DNA from: Lachnotalea glycerini | GTDB lineage: Bacteria; Bacillota; Clostridia; Lachnospirales; Lachnospiraceae | Assembly (NCBI RefSeq): GCF_003201285.1 | Contig: NZ_QICS01000002.1 | Location: 613,316 to 677,315 of the forward strand | Direction: 5' to 3' | Length of the DNA stretch: 64,000 nucleotides | In this document: one piece after another, positions 44,955 to 53,432 of the stretch | How positions within the stretch are numbered: position 1 is the stretch's first letter | Layout: each line of letters opens with the position of its first letter | Made by a program: the position numbers and the translations under genes | Notes under the pieces: model-generated | What the model was told of the DNA's origin: nothing | Seen by the model: the letters and a program-made list of their open reading frames with translations, nothing else | Databases searched by the model: none

Positions 44955-46586
44955 ATGAAAAGATATATGCAACATATTATTCGCTCTGCTGAGATTCGGG
45001 TAGAACATTTTATTAAGATACAGGTTAAGGATAAAACCCGATTAGACTTTGGAGCAATGAGGGGGGAGATATATGAGGCAAAACCAACCGTTTATGCAAT
45101 GTCTGAGGCAGTGGCTGTCTATTGTAATGTAAAAAGCAGATATTATCATGATCGTATATTAAAAGATGCTATGAATGCGGCACTTGATTTTGTAGCAAGA
45201 ACACAAAGAGACGACGGTAGTTTTGATTATCCTTGCTGTAATTTTCATTCAACTCCTGATACCTCATTTTGTTTTAAGCGACTGATTGCAGGATACCGAG
45301 TCTTAATAAAGTATGAACCAAGAGAAGAAGAACTGATTGGTAAATATAAAGCTATTTTACTTCGTTCCTTAAAGTCCATTCTTTTAGGAGGATTTCACAC
45401 TCCAAATCATAGATGGGCGATAGCGGCAGCATTGATGCAAGGAGTAAATTTGGTGGAGGACAACTCGTTAAAGGAACAATTAAACAAGAGAGCATTTCAA
45501 TATTTGGCTGAGGGAATTGACGGAGATGAGGAAGGCGAATATGCGGAGCGCTCTACCGGTAATTACAATGCAGTAGTAAATAACGCTATGATGGCAATGT
45601 ATGAAGAGAGTAAAGATGAATATTATCTTGGTTTTGTAGAAAGAAATCTTAAAATGATGATGTATTATTTTGATCCAGATGATACAATTTTTACGCAGAA
45701 TTCAACAAGGCAGGATCAGGGAAAGGCAGCGTATCCGAATCAGTATTTTTATCAGTACTTGTATCTGGCCACAAAAAATGAAGATCCAGTTTTTGGAAAT
45801 GCAGCACATAAAATAATAAGAGATAATATGGAACGTGGAGATTTGGCACCGCAATGCCTTTACACCATTATGCTTCATCGAGAAATGGAAGAATACGAAT
45901 TTACAGGTTATGGTTTTTTAAATACTTACCGTAAATACTTTAAAAAAGCTGGAGTCATGCGAGTTAGGAATGATAAGTTTGGCTATAGTATTTTAAAAGG
46001 AAAAAGTGCATTTACCTATATAAAATTCAAAGATACTTTAATTTATCTTAAAATTGGTGAAAGCTATTGTGATATAAGAAACTTTATACCTCAAAATATG
46101 GAGGTGAAAGATAAAGAGTATGTCTTAAGTTCCGTTGCAAAGGGATGGTATTATCTTCCTTTTAAAGAAAAACAAGCTACCTCAGATTGGTGGAAAATGA
46201 ATCACTCAAAAAGAGAGCTTCAAATCAGCAGTGAATTAAAGGTTGAAGTCATTATGATAGAGCTTGAAAATGGAATGGAATTTCATGTAAAATCCGTTGG
46301 GCTTGACAAATTGCCGCTACGCGTTGAAATTTGCATTCCAACCGGAGCCGTTCTTGAACATGAAGCGTTCTACATGTCTGCTGAACAAGGTAGAGGTATG
46401 GTATTGAAGAAGGGGTATCTTACACTGCACCATGGAGAACAAAAAATCAAAATAGGCCCAGGCTATGGCACACATGAATTTGGCGGACACTATTCGGGAG
46501 AAGAATTTAATGAAAATGGCTTTACCATTTATCTAAATGATTACACTCCCTACGAAAGAACATTTACAATTACCTGTGAAGAATAA
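44955..46586 (+). CDS. Unassigned alpha/alpha-toroid protein, possibly a lyase
   Basis: 543-residue cytosolic protein with no signal peptide. The first half is helical with repeated patterns (FVARTQRDDGSFDYP, GGFHTPNHRWAIAAALM, EYAERSTGNYNAVVNNAMMAMYE) and the second half is beta-rich, ending in GYGTHEFGGHY. Toroid plus beta-sandwich is the fold of heparinase-like and hyaluronate-type lyases; NHR and the STGNYN region could hold a catalytic His, Tyr and Asn. I do not recognise an exact family. It lies 51 bases after the ROK kinase gene in an amino-sugar operon, which supports action on an unsaturated or amino-sugar-containing oligosaccharide. Confidence 0.6.
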   Translation: MKRYMQHIIRSAEIRVEHFIKIQVKDKTRLDFGAMRGEIYEAKPTVYAMSEAVAVYCNVKSRYYHDRILKDAMNAALDFVARTQRDDGSFDYPCCNFHSTPDTSFCFKRLIAGYRVLIKYEPREEELIGKYKAILLRSLKSILLGGFHTPNHRWAIAAALMQGVNLVEDNSLKEQLNKRAFQYLAEGIDGDEEGEYAERSTGNYNAVVNNAMMAMYEESKDEYYLGFVERNLKMMMYYFDPDDTIFTQNSTRQDQGKAAYPNQYFYQYLYLATKNEDPVFGNAAHKIIRDNMERGDLAPQCLYTIMLHREMEEYEFTGYGFLNTYRKYFKKAGVMRVRNDKFGYSILKGKSAFTYIKFKDTLIYLKIGESYCDIRNFIPQNMEVKDKEYVLSSVAKGWYYLPFKEKQATSDWWKMNHSKRELQISSELKVEVIMIELENGMEFHVKSVGLDKLPLRVEICIPTGAVLEHEAFYMSAEQGRGMVLKKGYLTLHHGEQKIKIGPGYGTHEFGGHYSGEEFNENGFTIYLNDYTPYERTFTITCEE

Positions 46587-46594
46587 GCAATTAA

Positions 46595-46629
46595 AAATAT
46601 CTACCTGCAAAAAAGCGGGTAGATATTTT
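46595..46629. terminator. Terminator after amino-sugar operon
   Basis: ATATCTACCTGC pairs with GCGGGTAGATAT around an AAAAAA loop with one G-U pair. T residues follow; it lies between convergent genes. Confidence 0.85.
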
Positions 46630-46660
46630 CATATGGTAAGCTTGATACAATGTTAAAACA

Positions 46661-47365
46661 CTAATAATAGATCTGTCTGTCACCTTGTACTGTATCAAGA
46701 ATAGAAGTCAGAAGCCATTCCTTGGCCTTTACTAAATTTCTATCTTCAATATACTGATATAAAACGCTGGTATTATTGTGTAAAGATTCAATACCATATA
46801 ATCTGCAAAAGCGTTTCCATAATGACATGACAGGAATTTTAAAGGAGGAAACGATTAAAGGTAATAGTGTATTTCCTGAAAGACAAGCTAATTCATGCTG
46901 AAACAAAAAGGCAAGCTCACTTGCGAAATCAATGGATTCAGTCGTTTTCATCTGTGTTACATATTCTTTTAGTTTACCAATTTCCTCATTTGTTATTTTT
47001 GGAACGCACAATTCAATTGCAAGCGTTTCAAAAGCGATACGAAGTTCTAAAATAGAACGTATTTCTGCATCTCTTAATATTCCTCCATTGTAATTCATAA
47101 TCGAAATTAATGTTTCTAAAGTTCCGTTTCTTCGATAATCTGCAACGAAAGTACCTACTCTGGGTTTTATTATTAGAAAGCCTTTTCTGGCCAGTTCGCT
47201 AATACCAGCATTCACAACCGCTCTGCTTACCTGCATCGACTCAGAAAGCTCTCGCTCAGAAGGCAGCTTTTCTCCGATTGGAAGTTTACCTGATAAAATC
47301 ATAGTTTCCAGTTGATTAATGAATAATTCTTTTAATGATGGTGCACTGATCTTACTAAATTCCAT
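46661..47365 (-). CDS. FadR/GntR-family regulator
   Basis: 234-residue regulator. An N-terminal GntR winged helix (LPSERELSESMQVSRAVVNAGISELARKG, KPRVGTFV) is followed by an FCD-type helical ligand domain. It is divergent from the gene at 47582. Two TGGTATG-type palindromes lie in the spacer, one next to its own start and one next to the divergent start, so it probably controls both itself and that operon. The ligand is unknown. Confidence 0.9.
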   Translation of the reverse strand: MEFSKISAPSLKELFINQLETMILSGKLPIGEKLPSERELSESMQVSRAVVNAGISELARKGFLIIKPRVGTFVADYRRNGTLETLISIMNYNGGILRDAEIRSILELRIAFETLAIELCVPKITNEEIGKLKEYVTQMKTTESIDFASELAFLFQHELACLSGNTLLPLIVSSFKIPVMSLWKRFCRLYGIESLHNNTSVLYQYIEDRNLVKAKEWLLTSILDTVQGDRQIYY

Positions 47366-47390
47366 GGCTTGTCACTCCTTATACTGTTTG

Positions 47391-47408
47391 TGGTATGTCC
47401 ACATACCA
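47391..47408. promoter_or_regulatory. Operator TGGTATGTCCACATACCA
   Basis: Perfect 8-base half-sites TGGTATGT and ACATACCA flank CC. It lies 26 bases upstream of the GntR regulator start, consistent with autoregulation. Confidence 0.75.
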
Positions 47409-47495
47409 ATAAATATTATATAGTAAAAATAACTAAAAATCAACAAAAATATGCAAAAAAAATATAAAAATATAACTTATAAACGGCATATTTAC

Positions 47496-47561
47496 TTGAC
47501 ATTTTATAATATATTATGTTAATATATTGTCAAAGTTAAACGTGTCATACTGGTATGACCA
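47496..47561 (+). promoter_or_regulatory. Promoter plus second TGGTATGACCA operator
   Basis: TTGACA at 47496-47501 with TAATAT at 47520-47525 (18-base spacer) is a likely promoter. TGGTATGACCA at 47551-47561 lies just downstream of the expected start site and matches the operator at 47391, suggesting a repression block. Confidence 0.7.
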
Positions 47562-47581
47562 CAAAAAAAGGGGGAAAATTT

Positions 47582-48562
47582 ATGTTTCAATTCAACTATG
47601 AAAATGGTGCTAGCACAATTTCTGTCTGTCTTGTTTGGGTTATCGTATTTTGCCTTTTATTTCTACTAAATGAAATAACAAGAAGAAATTCAATTGCGGG
47701 ATTTATCTGCTTTGTTGTTATGCCCATTGTCTTATCGGTACTTTGGTTTACAGTATTAAGTGATACTACATATACCGATTGGTTTCATTTGGCAAAGGTT
47801 TACTCATCTACAGCAGGATGCATTGGTTTTTGGTGTATTCGCCATTTACATGGCATTAACAAGAAAACTGGAAAAGAATGGAGTCTTTCAACAAATAAGA
47901 TAGCGTTATGCTTTCCACCTCTGATTTTAGCCATCAATATATGTGAAGCAGTAGTAAGAGATATTGAAGTAGGGCTCAATTATGTGCAGGGTGGAACCTT
48001 ATCTGATGAATCGATGTATGTGATCGGAGGTTCATGGAATTATATGAATGCGATAGCAGGTATTTTGAATATCATTACAATAACCGGCTGGTTTGGCATT
48101 TGTATCCGCAAGGTCACAAAAAAGGACTCGAGCAGGGATATGCTTTGGCCTGACATGATGTGGTTTTGGATCGTAGCCTATGATGTTTGGAATTTTGCTT
48201 ATACCTATAACTGCCTGCCCGGGCATGCGTGGTACTGTGGATTTGCATTATTATTGGCGCCTACTGCATGTGCTTTTACAATTGGGAAAGGTGCATGGTT
48301 ACAACATAGAGCTCAAACACTTGCATTGTGGTGTATGTTTGCGCAGACCATACCCGCCTTTATTGACGAAGGAAAATTTGCAGTAGCTTCTACCTATAAT
48401 ACATCATGGCTTTTTTTCTGGAGTTTGGCAGCAGTGTCAGTTAACATAGCAGTGTTTGTGTTTATGATTTATAAGGTAGCAGTGAATAAGAGAAATCCAT
48501 ATCTTGGAGAACTATATGTAGATATGAAAAAATATAAGGAAGTAAAGAGTCTTTCAGAATAA
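47582..48562 (+). CDS. Multi-pass membrane protein of unknown function (DUF5692-like)
   Basis: 326-residue protein with about nine hydrophobic helices and little soluble sequence. The ATG at 47582 is used because GGGGG lies 8-10 bases upstream. Sequence features include CIRHLHGINKKTGKEWSL between helices and WFWIVAYDVWNFAYTY later. From memory it resembles the DUF5692 membrane family, which has no known activity; I am not sure. It heads the likely operon with hypB, an Fe-S/FAD oxidoreductase and hypA, under the GntR operator. Confidence 0.6.
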   Translation: MFQFNYENGASTISVCLVWVIVFCLLFLLNEITRRNSIAGFICFVVMPIVLSVLWFTVLSDTTYTDWFHLAKVYSSTAGCIGFWCIRHLHGINKKTGKEWSLSTNKIALCFPPLILAINICEAVVRDIEVGLNYVQGGTLSDESMYVIGGSWNYMNAIAGILNIITITGWFGICIRKVTKKDSSRDMLWPDMMWFWIVAYDVWNFAYTYNCLPGHAWYCGFALLLAPTACAFTIGKGAWLQHRAQTLALWCMFAQTIPAFIDEGKFAVASTYNTSWLFFWSLAAVSVNIAVFVFMIYKVAVNKRNPYLGELYVDMKKYKEVKSLSE

Positions 48563-48587
48563 AATTATACTGCATGCAAAGGTATAT

Positions 48588-48621
48588 AGCTTATATCCTT
48601 CTAGTTTAAAGGATATAAGCT
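48588..48621 (+). promoter_or_regulatory. Hairpin between membrane protein gene and hypB
   Basis: AGCTTATATCC pairs perfectly with GGATATAAGCT across a 12-base loop. Only TTAAAAAA follows, so it is an attenuator or processing hairpin rather than a clear terminator. Confidence 0.5.
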
Positions 48622-48650
48622 TAAAAAATAGAAAATTACGGAGGTTTAGG

Positions 48651-49322
48651 ATGAATACATTTAAAGTGATGGAAATTAAACGGAGTGTATTTGAGGATAA
48701 TGATAAACAGGCAGAACTGCTTCGAAAGGATTTAAAAAAGAATAAGACCTTTTTATTAAATTTAATGTCATCACCAGGTTCAGGAAAAACGACAACAGTA
48801 TTAAGAACCATAGAAGCACTAAAGGATGAAATGAGTATTGGTGTTATGGAAGCTGATATTGACTCAGATGTAGATGCTGATGCTGTTTCAAAAACTGGAG
48901 TTAAGGTGATTCAGTTACATACAGGAGGTATGTGTCATCTAGATGCTGATATGACAAAACAAGGACTGGAAGGGCTTGGATGTGAAGAAATTGACTTTGC
49001 AATACTAGAGAATGTGGGAAATTTAGTCTGTCCGGCAGAATTTGATACAGGAGCCTCTAAAAATGCAATGATTCTTAGCGTACCAGAAGGAGATGATAAG
49101 CCACTTAAATATCCATTAATGTTTTCTATTGTTGATGTTTTGCTTGTAAATAAAATTGATACGATGGGATTTTTTGAGTTTGATCTTGAAGCCGTAACGG
49201 AGCGAGTAAAAAAATTGAATCCTAATATTAAAGTAATTCCAATCTCAGCAAAGAATGCACAAGGAATGCAGGAGTGGTTTGACTGGATTAGAACGCAGGT
49301 CACAGAATGGAATGATAAATAA
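48651..49322 (+). CDS. hypB: Hydrogenase nickel incorporation GTPase HypB
   Basis: 223-residue GTPase that loads nickel with HypA. P-loop SSPGSGKTTT, ADIDSDVDAD, metal-site GGMCHLDADM with the Cys-His pair, and NKID guanine motif in LLVNKIDTMGFF. There is no His-rich N-terminus. CGGAGGTTTAGG precedes the ATG. No [NiFe]-hydrogenase or urease gene is present in the window, so its client nickel enzyme must be encoded elsewhere or be unusual. Confidence 0.93.
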   Translation: MNTFKVMEIKRSVFEDNDKQAELLRKDLKKNKTFLLNLMSSPGSGKTTTVLRTIEALKDEMSIGVMEADIDSDVDADAVSKTGVKVIQLHTGGMCHLDADMTKQGLEGLGCEEIDFAILENVGNLVCPAEFDTGASKNAMILSVPEGDDKPLKYPLMFSIVDVLLVNKIDTMGFFEFDLEAVTERVKKLNPNIKVIPISAKNAQGMQEWFDWIRTQVTEWNDK

Positions 49323-49439
49323 AAGAGTACGGTTTATCATTTAATTATTTACTTTCAAAGAACGATAAAAATAGGAAAAGAAAATCAAACTACAGAAATT
49401 TTAAAAAGGTTAGTACCTGGTTTGGAGAAAGAGGTAAAT

Positions 49440-52109
49440 ATGGTTAAGAAAAAAGTATTGGAATTGGCTAACAAAATAAATGCCGGACTTACAGGAGGTA
49501 TCGTTAAAGTAAAGCCAACCGATCCGGAATATCGTGTTCTAGAACCGGTAACAACAGATGAAATGGCAGAAATTGCACTTCATTTAGAGATTCGAAAGCC
49601 AAAGAGTATCAATGCGATCGCTACTGAATGTAAAAGACCAGTGGAGGAAATAGAAAAGCTTTTGTCCAAAATGGCAATCGATGGCTCTATCAAGGTAGAA
49701 ACAATAAATGGAATAGATCACTATTTTCTTGAACTTTTTGTACCCGGTGTAATGGAATACATGGTAGCAAATAAAGAAAATGTAACGAAATATCCAGTAA
49801 TTGCCGAATGCTTTGAGGAATACACAAGAAAATTAGGACCGACTTTGGCCGGTAACCTTCCAATCGGTATGGGAGTTATGCGAGTAATACCAATTGATAG
49901 TGCAATTGAAGGAGACACCAGAAAAGCTTCCTACGAAGAAATTACTGAGCTTATTAATAAACATGAACAATTCTCAGTTGCAGATTGTGCCTGTCGTACA
50001 TCCATGAGAACGATTGGTGAGGGTTGCGGACATACAGTAGAAGATATGTGTATTCAACTTGGACCAGCGGCAGAATACTACATACGTACAGGAAGGGGAA
50101 GACGCGTTACAAAAGAAGAAGCAATTGAAATTTGCAGACAAGCAGAGAAAGAAGGCTTAGTGCACTCCATACCTAACTTATCGGGTCCGGGAAATGCGCT
50201 TGCTATCTGCAACTGTTGCGGCTGCTCTTGTTTTGGTCTTAGAAATGCGACCTTTTATAAGAATCCTGACTTCTCAAGATCAAATTATATCGCAAAGGTG
50301 AATAAGGATAAGTGTGTAGCATGTGGTGAATGTGTAGAAAATTGTCAGGTGAATGCGTTAAGATTGGGACAGAACCTGTGCACAAAAGAACCACTCCCAA
50401 CTCCCAAGGAAAAGGATACACCTTTTGATACAAAATGGGGAAAAGATAGATGGGATCCGGATTATCGAAATCGTAAGGTCGTTATGGAGAGTGGAACAAG
50501 TCCGTGTAAATCAGAATGCCCCGCACATATTGCTGTTCAAGGTTATATCAAGATGGCTTCACAAGGAAGATATAAGGAAGCATTGGAACTAATTAAGAAA
50601 GAAAATCCATTTCCAGCGGTCTGTGGACGTATTTGCCCTAGAAAGTGTGAATCTGCATGTACAAGAGCAGGAATTGATGAACCACTTGCAGTAGATGAAG
50701 TTAAGAAGTTTCTTGCGGATCAAGATTTAAAAGCAGAACATCGCTTTGTGCCAGAGAAGAAAAAAGGAAGACCGGATAAAATTGCTGTGATTGGAGCTGG
50801 ACCGGCAGGACTTTCCTGTGCATATTTTCTTGCAGTTGAGGGTTATCAAGTGACAGTGTTCGAAAAACAAAATAAGCTTGGAGGTATGTTAACTCTTGGT
50901 ATTCCATCTTTCCGACTTGGAAAAGAAGTAGTAAATGCTGAAATTAATATATTGAAAGAATTAGGAGTAGAATTCAAAACCGGTACGGAAATAGGAAAAG
51001 ATGTTTCTCTGTCTGCATTAAGAAAGCTTGGATATAAAGCATTCTATCTTGCAATCGGTGCACAGGCGGGAAGAAGCTTAGGATTGGATGGGGAAGACAG
51101 TAACGGCGTTATTACCGGCGTAGAATTTTTACGTAAAGTGAATCTTGGGGAAGATATGAAAATGAACGGTCAGGTAATTGTAATTGGCGGTGGTAATGTA
51201 GCAATTGACGTGGCTAGAACTGCTGAAAGAATCGGAGCTTCCCAAATTGATATGTATTGTTTGGAAAGTCGTAATGAAATGCCTGCCCTTGATGAGGAAA
51301 TCGAGGAAGCTTTAGCAGAAGGGATCAGCATTAACAATTCATGGGGACCGAAACGTATTCTTCACGAAAATGGTCGTGTTGTTGGTGTAGAATTTAAAAA
51401 GTGTGTTTCCGTGTTTGATGGAAATGGAAAATTCAATCCTACCTATGACGAAAATGATACCAAGGTTTTAAATGCAGACTATGTATTGATTTCAGTAGGT
51501 CAGGCTATGGATTGGGGAGAAATTATAGTTGATTCTAAGCTACAGCTTAATCCGAACAAAACGATCAAAGTGAATCCTTTAAGCTACCAAACAGGAGAAC
51601 AAGATGTGTTTGCAGGTGGAGATGTGGTAACAGGGCCTAAATTTGCTATAGATGCAATTGCTTTAGGCAAGCAAGGTGCAATTTCCATTCATAGATATGT
51701 ACATGAAGATAATTTAATAATAGCAAGAGAAAGAGAATACCATGCTCTTGATAAGTCTAATTTGAATTTGGAGGGTTATGATAACATTCCAAGACAAAAA
51801 ACACAGCATATTGAAGGAAGTAAATCCAAAGAAACCTTTACTGATCTTCGCCAAACCTTTACAGAGGAGCAAATCAAAAAGGAAACAGAGCGTTGTTTAG
51901 GTTGTGGAGCAGTTGCTGTAGACGAATATCAATGTGTTGGCTGCGGTGTCTGTACAACAAAATGTAAATTTGATGCAATTTCATTGACTAGAAAATATGA
52001 CAGTGCAGGTGTAGATTTCACGGAAATGAAGCCTATTGTTATCAAACATGCGATCAAGCGTCAGGGAAGAATTGCAGTGAAGAGTGCGAAGAACTTATTT
52101 ACAAAGTAA
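49440..52109 (+). CDS. Large Fe-S/FAD NAD(P)-type oxidoreductase
   Basis: 889-residue cytosolic redox protein. N-terminal residues 1-150 are helical; a cysteine-rich segment (CACRTSMRTIGEGCGH, ICNCCGCSCFG) and a ferredoxin cluster (CVACGECVENCQ) follow. Next is a glutamate-synthase small-subunit-like module: CGRICPRKCESACTR, FAD site VIGAGPAGLSCAYFLA, NAD(P) site VIGGGNVAIDVARTA and FAGGDVVTGP. A C-terminal pair of cluster motifs ends with CVGCGVCTTKCKFDAI. It likely moves electrons between NAD(P)H and low-potential carriers. The ATG at 49440 has AGAGG upstream. Flanked by hypB and hypA. Confidence 0.85.
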   Translation: MVKKKVLELANKINAGLTGGIVKVKPTDPEYRVLEPVTTDEMAEIALHLEIRKPKSINAIATECKRPVEEIEKLLSKMAIDGSIKVETINGIDHYFLELFVPGVMEYMVANKENVTKYPVIAECFEEYTRKLGPTLAGNLPIGMGVMRVIPIDSAIEGDTRKASYEEITELINKHEQFSVADCACRTSMRTIGEGCGHTVEDMCIQLGPAAEYYIRTGRGRRVTKEEAIEICRQAEKEGLVHSIPNLSGPGNALAICNCCGCSCFGLRNATFYKNPDFSRSNYIAKVNKDKCVACGECVENCQVNALRLGQNLCTKEPLPTPKEKDTPFDTKWGKDRWDPDYRNRKVVMESGTSPCKSECPAHIAVQGYIKMASQGRYKEALELIKKENPFPAVCGRICPRKCESACTRAGIDEPLAVDEVKKFLADQDLKAEHRFVPEKKKGRPDKIAVIGAGPAGLSCAYFLAVEGYQVTVFEKQNKLGGMLTLGIPSFRLGKEVVNAEINILKELGVEFKTGTEIGKDVSLSALRKLGYKAFYLAIGAQAGRSLGLDGEDSNGVITGVEFLRKVNLGEDMKMNGQVIVIGGGNVAIDVARTAERIGASQIDMYCLESRNEMPALDEEIEEALAEGISINNSWGPKRILHENGRVVGVEFKKCVSVFDGNGKFNPTYDENDTKVLNADYVLISVGQAMDWGEIIVDSKLQLNPNKTIKVNPLSYQTGEQDVFAGGDVVTGPKFAIDAIALGKQGAISIHRYVHEDNLIIAREREYHALDKSNLNLEGYDNIPRQKTQHIEGSKSKETFTDLRQTFTEEQIKKETERCLGCGAVAVDEYQCVGCGVCTTKCKFDAISLTRKYDSAGVDFTEMKPIVIKHAIKRQGRIAVKSAKNLFTK

Positions 52110-52156
52110 AATAAGAGACTATCTCTTGAATTTGTCTGAATAGGAGGTGCATTGAA

Positions 52157-52498
52157 TTGCATGAAATCGGAGTTATGATGGAGGTTGTGAAAACTGTTGA
52201 AAATTTTGCAAAACAAAATGGAGTAACTCAAATTCAGACATTAGTGCTTCAAATTGGTGAATTATCATCAGTAATTCCCAGATATATTGAAGCGTGTTTT
52301 CCAGCAGCGGCAGATGGTACGATATTGCAGGATACAAAATTGGAGATTGAGATATTGCCTGGTAATGCGCTTTGCTGTGAATGCAGTAAAGTATTTAATA
52401 TCATGGAAAACAAAAGCAAGTGCCCCTATTGCGATTGCAGAGATTGGGAAATGCTAAGTGGTAAAGAATTTAATATCAAAGAAATAGTTGCATGTTAA
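52157..52498 (+). CDS. hypA: Hydrogenase maturation nickel metallochaperone HypA
   Basis: 113-residue nickel chaperone. The TTG at 52157 gives the invariant MHE start, whose His binds nickel, with GGAGGT upstream. The zinc site is CCECSKVF plus CPYCDC near residues 74-96. Together with hypB this is a nickel-insertion pair without hypCDEF genes nearby. A partial terminator follows. Confidence 0.93.
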   Translation: MHEIGVMMEVVKTVENFAKQNGVTQIQTLVLQIGELSSVIPRYIEACFPAAADGTILQDTKLEIEILPGNALCCECSKVFNIMENKSKCPYCDCRDWEMLSGKEFNIKEIVAC

Positions 52499-52621
52499 TT
52501 CTTTTTGAACATTTTGCGCTAGGTAAATATTTGCTATGTAATCCATAAGTTTATACGAGAAAAGCTTTTGAAATTATAAGTAAAAGAAATTAGATTGTAA
52601 AGTTATTACTACAATATTATT

Positions 52622-52678
52622 AAACAGGCATGTTTATAAAATTCTTAAAGGTAGGAATTTATAAATATGCTTGTTTTT
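52622..52678 (+). terminator. Terminator after hypA
   Basis: AAACAGGCATGTTTATAAA pairs imperfectly with TTTATAAATATGCTTGTTT, followed by T residues. The long arms include G-U pairs and a bulge. Confidence 0.7.
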
Positions 52679-52680
52679 TA

Positions 52681-52733
52681 TTTCATAGAAAAGACCTTGT
52701 TATTAGTGTATAAAAGTTTTGATTCTTATGAAA
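52681..52733. repeat. Palindrome-ended repeat, copy 1
   Basis: 53 bases from TTTCATAGAAAAGACCTTGT to GATTCTTATGAAA. It aligns with copy 2 at 61130-61184 with a 2-base gap; the inverted ends differ in a way that partly preserves pairing. Both copies lie directly after a terminator. Confidence 0.7.
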
Positions 52734-52857
52734 TTTTAATATAAGTTGCATGATTTATCAGAATACAAATTAAATTGTTGAATAGTATGTATATATTTAA
52801 ATAAAAATATTATATATAATAAAAATAAAAACAATTTATTAATTTAACAGAAAAATA

Positions 52858-52886
52858 TTGTAAATTATATTGAAATTGTATATAAT
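52858..52886 (+). promoter_or_regulatory. Promoter of RiPP cluster
   Basis: TTGTAA at 52858-52863, a 17-base spacer and TATAAT at 52881-52886, about 34 bases before the lipoprotein start. Confidence 0.6.
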
Positions 52887-52919
52887 AATATGTAAAAAAA
52901 GAGAAAGGAGAAAGTGCAT

Positions 52920-53354
52920 ATGATAGCAAAAATTCTTTTTGTAATGTTTGGTTTTGTAGTATTAAGCTTTTTGAGCTTATCTGGGTGTGTTTCAAATATT
53001 TCTGAAAGTAAAATTGAAGTTGGCTTTTCAGAGTTTACTGGTGAAAAAGTGCAAGATATCCAATTAAATGATGGAATAACTCATATGAAGTTAAGTGGAA
53101 CAATTAGTTTGACATCAGGAAGTGTAGAAATTTACATTAAAGTCAAAGATACTGATGAAAAATTATATTCTGAAACTTTTTTTGAAGAAAATTCTGGAAC
53201 AATTAATATTGAAATAAAGGATTTAAAAGGAAATTCAAATTTTGTATTGGGTATTGATTCGAATAGTGCAAAAGATTTCAAATTAAGCCTTACTTCTGAC
53301 CAAAAACTAATTAAGGATAAAGAAAAGCCAGCAGTACCAGCAGTACCAAAATAA
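52920..53354 (+). CDS. Small lipoprotein at head of RiPP cluster
   Basis: 144-residue secreted lipoprotein. The signal peptide ends SFLSLSGC with lipidated C23. The rest is a small beta-rich domain (VGFSEFTGEKVQDI, GTISLTSGSVEIYIKV) ending in a Pro-rich tail, KPAVPAVPK. The ATG at 52920 has AAAGGAG 9 bases upstream; a GTG at 52914 is too close to it. Not recognised as a family. Being first in an export/maturation cluster, it could be an immunity or surface-binding protein, which is inference. Confidence 0.75.
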   Translation: MIAKILFVMFGFVVLSFLSLSGCVSNISESKIEVGFSEFTGEKVQDIQLNDGITHMKLSGTISLTSGSVEIYIKVKDTDEKLYSETFFEENSGTINIEIKDLKGNSNFVLGIDSNSAKDFKLSLTSDQKLIKDKEKPAVPAVPK

Positions 53355-53375
53355 ATCATAGTATTAATTATTAAC

Positions 53376-53418
53376 TTCTTTCAAGTATTATAGTTGTTGA
53401 TAATAATACTTGGAAGAA
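53376..53418 (+). promoter_or_regulatory. Long hairpin between lipoprotein and exporter genes
   Basis: TTCTTTCAAGTATTAT pairs with ATAATACTTGGAAGAA over 16 positions with one G-U pair. No T run follows. It may limit read-through into the exporter gene or protect the lipoprotein message. Confidence 0.55.
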
Positions 53419-53432
53419 TAAAAGGTAAATAT

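Larger units (their letters stand above)
52499..52919. other. Intergenic: terminator, repeat and RiPP promoter
   Basis: About 420 bases without a gene. In order it holds a terminator (52622-52678), a palindrome-ended repeat (52681-52733) and a promoter (52858-52886). The rest is very AT-rich with nothing recognised. Confidence 0.6.
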
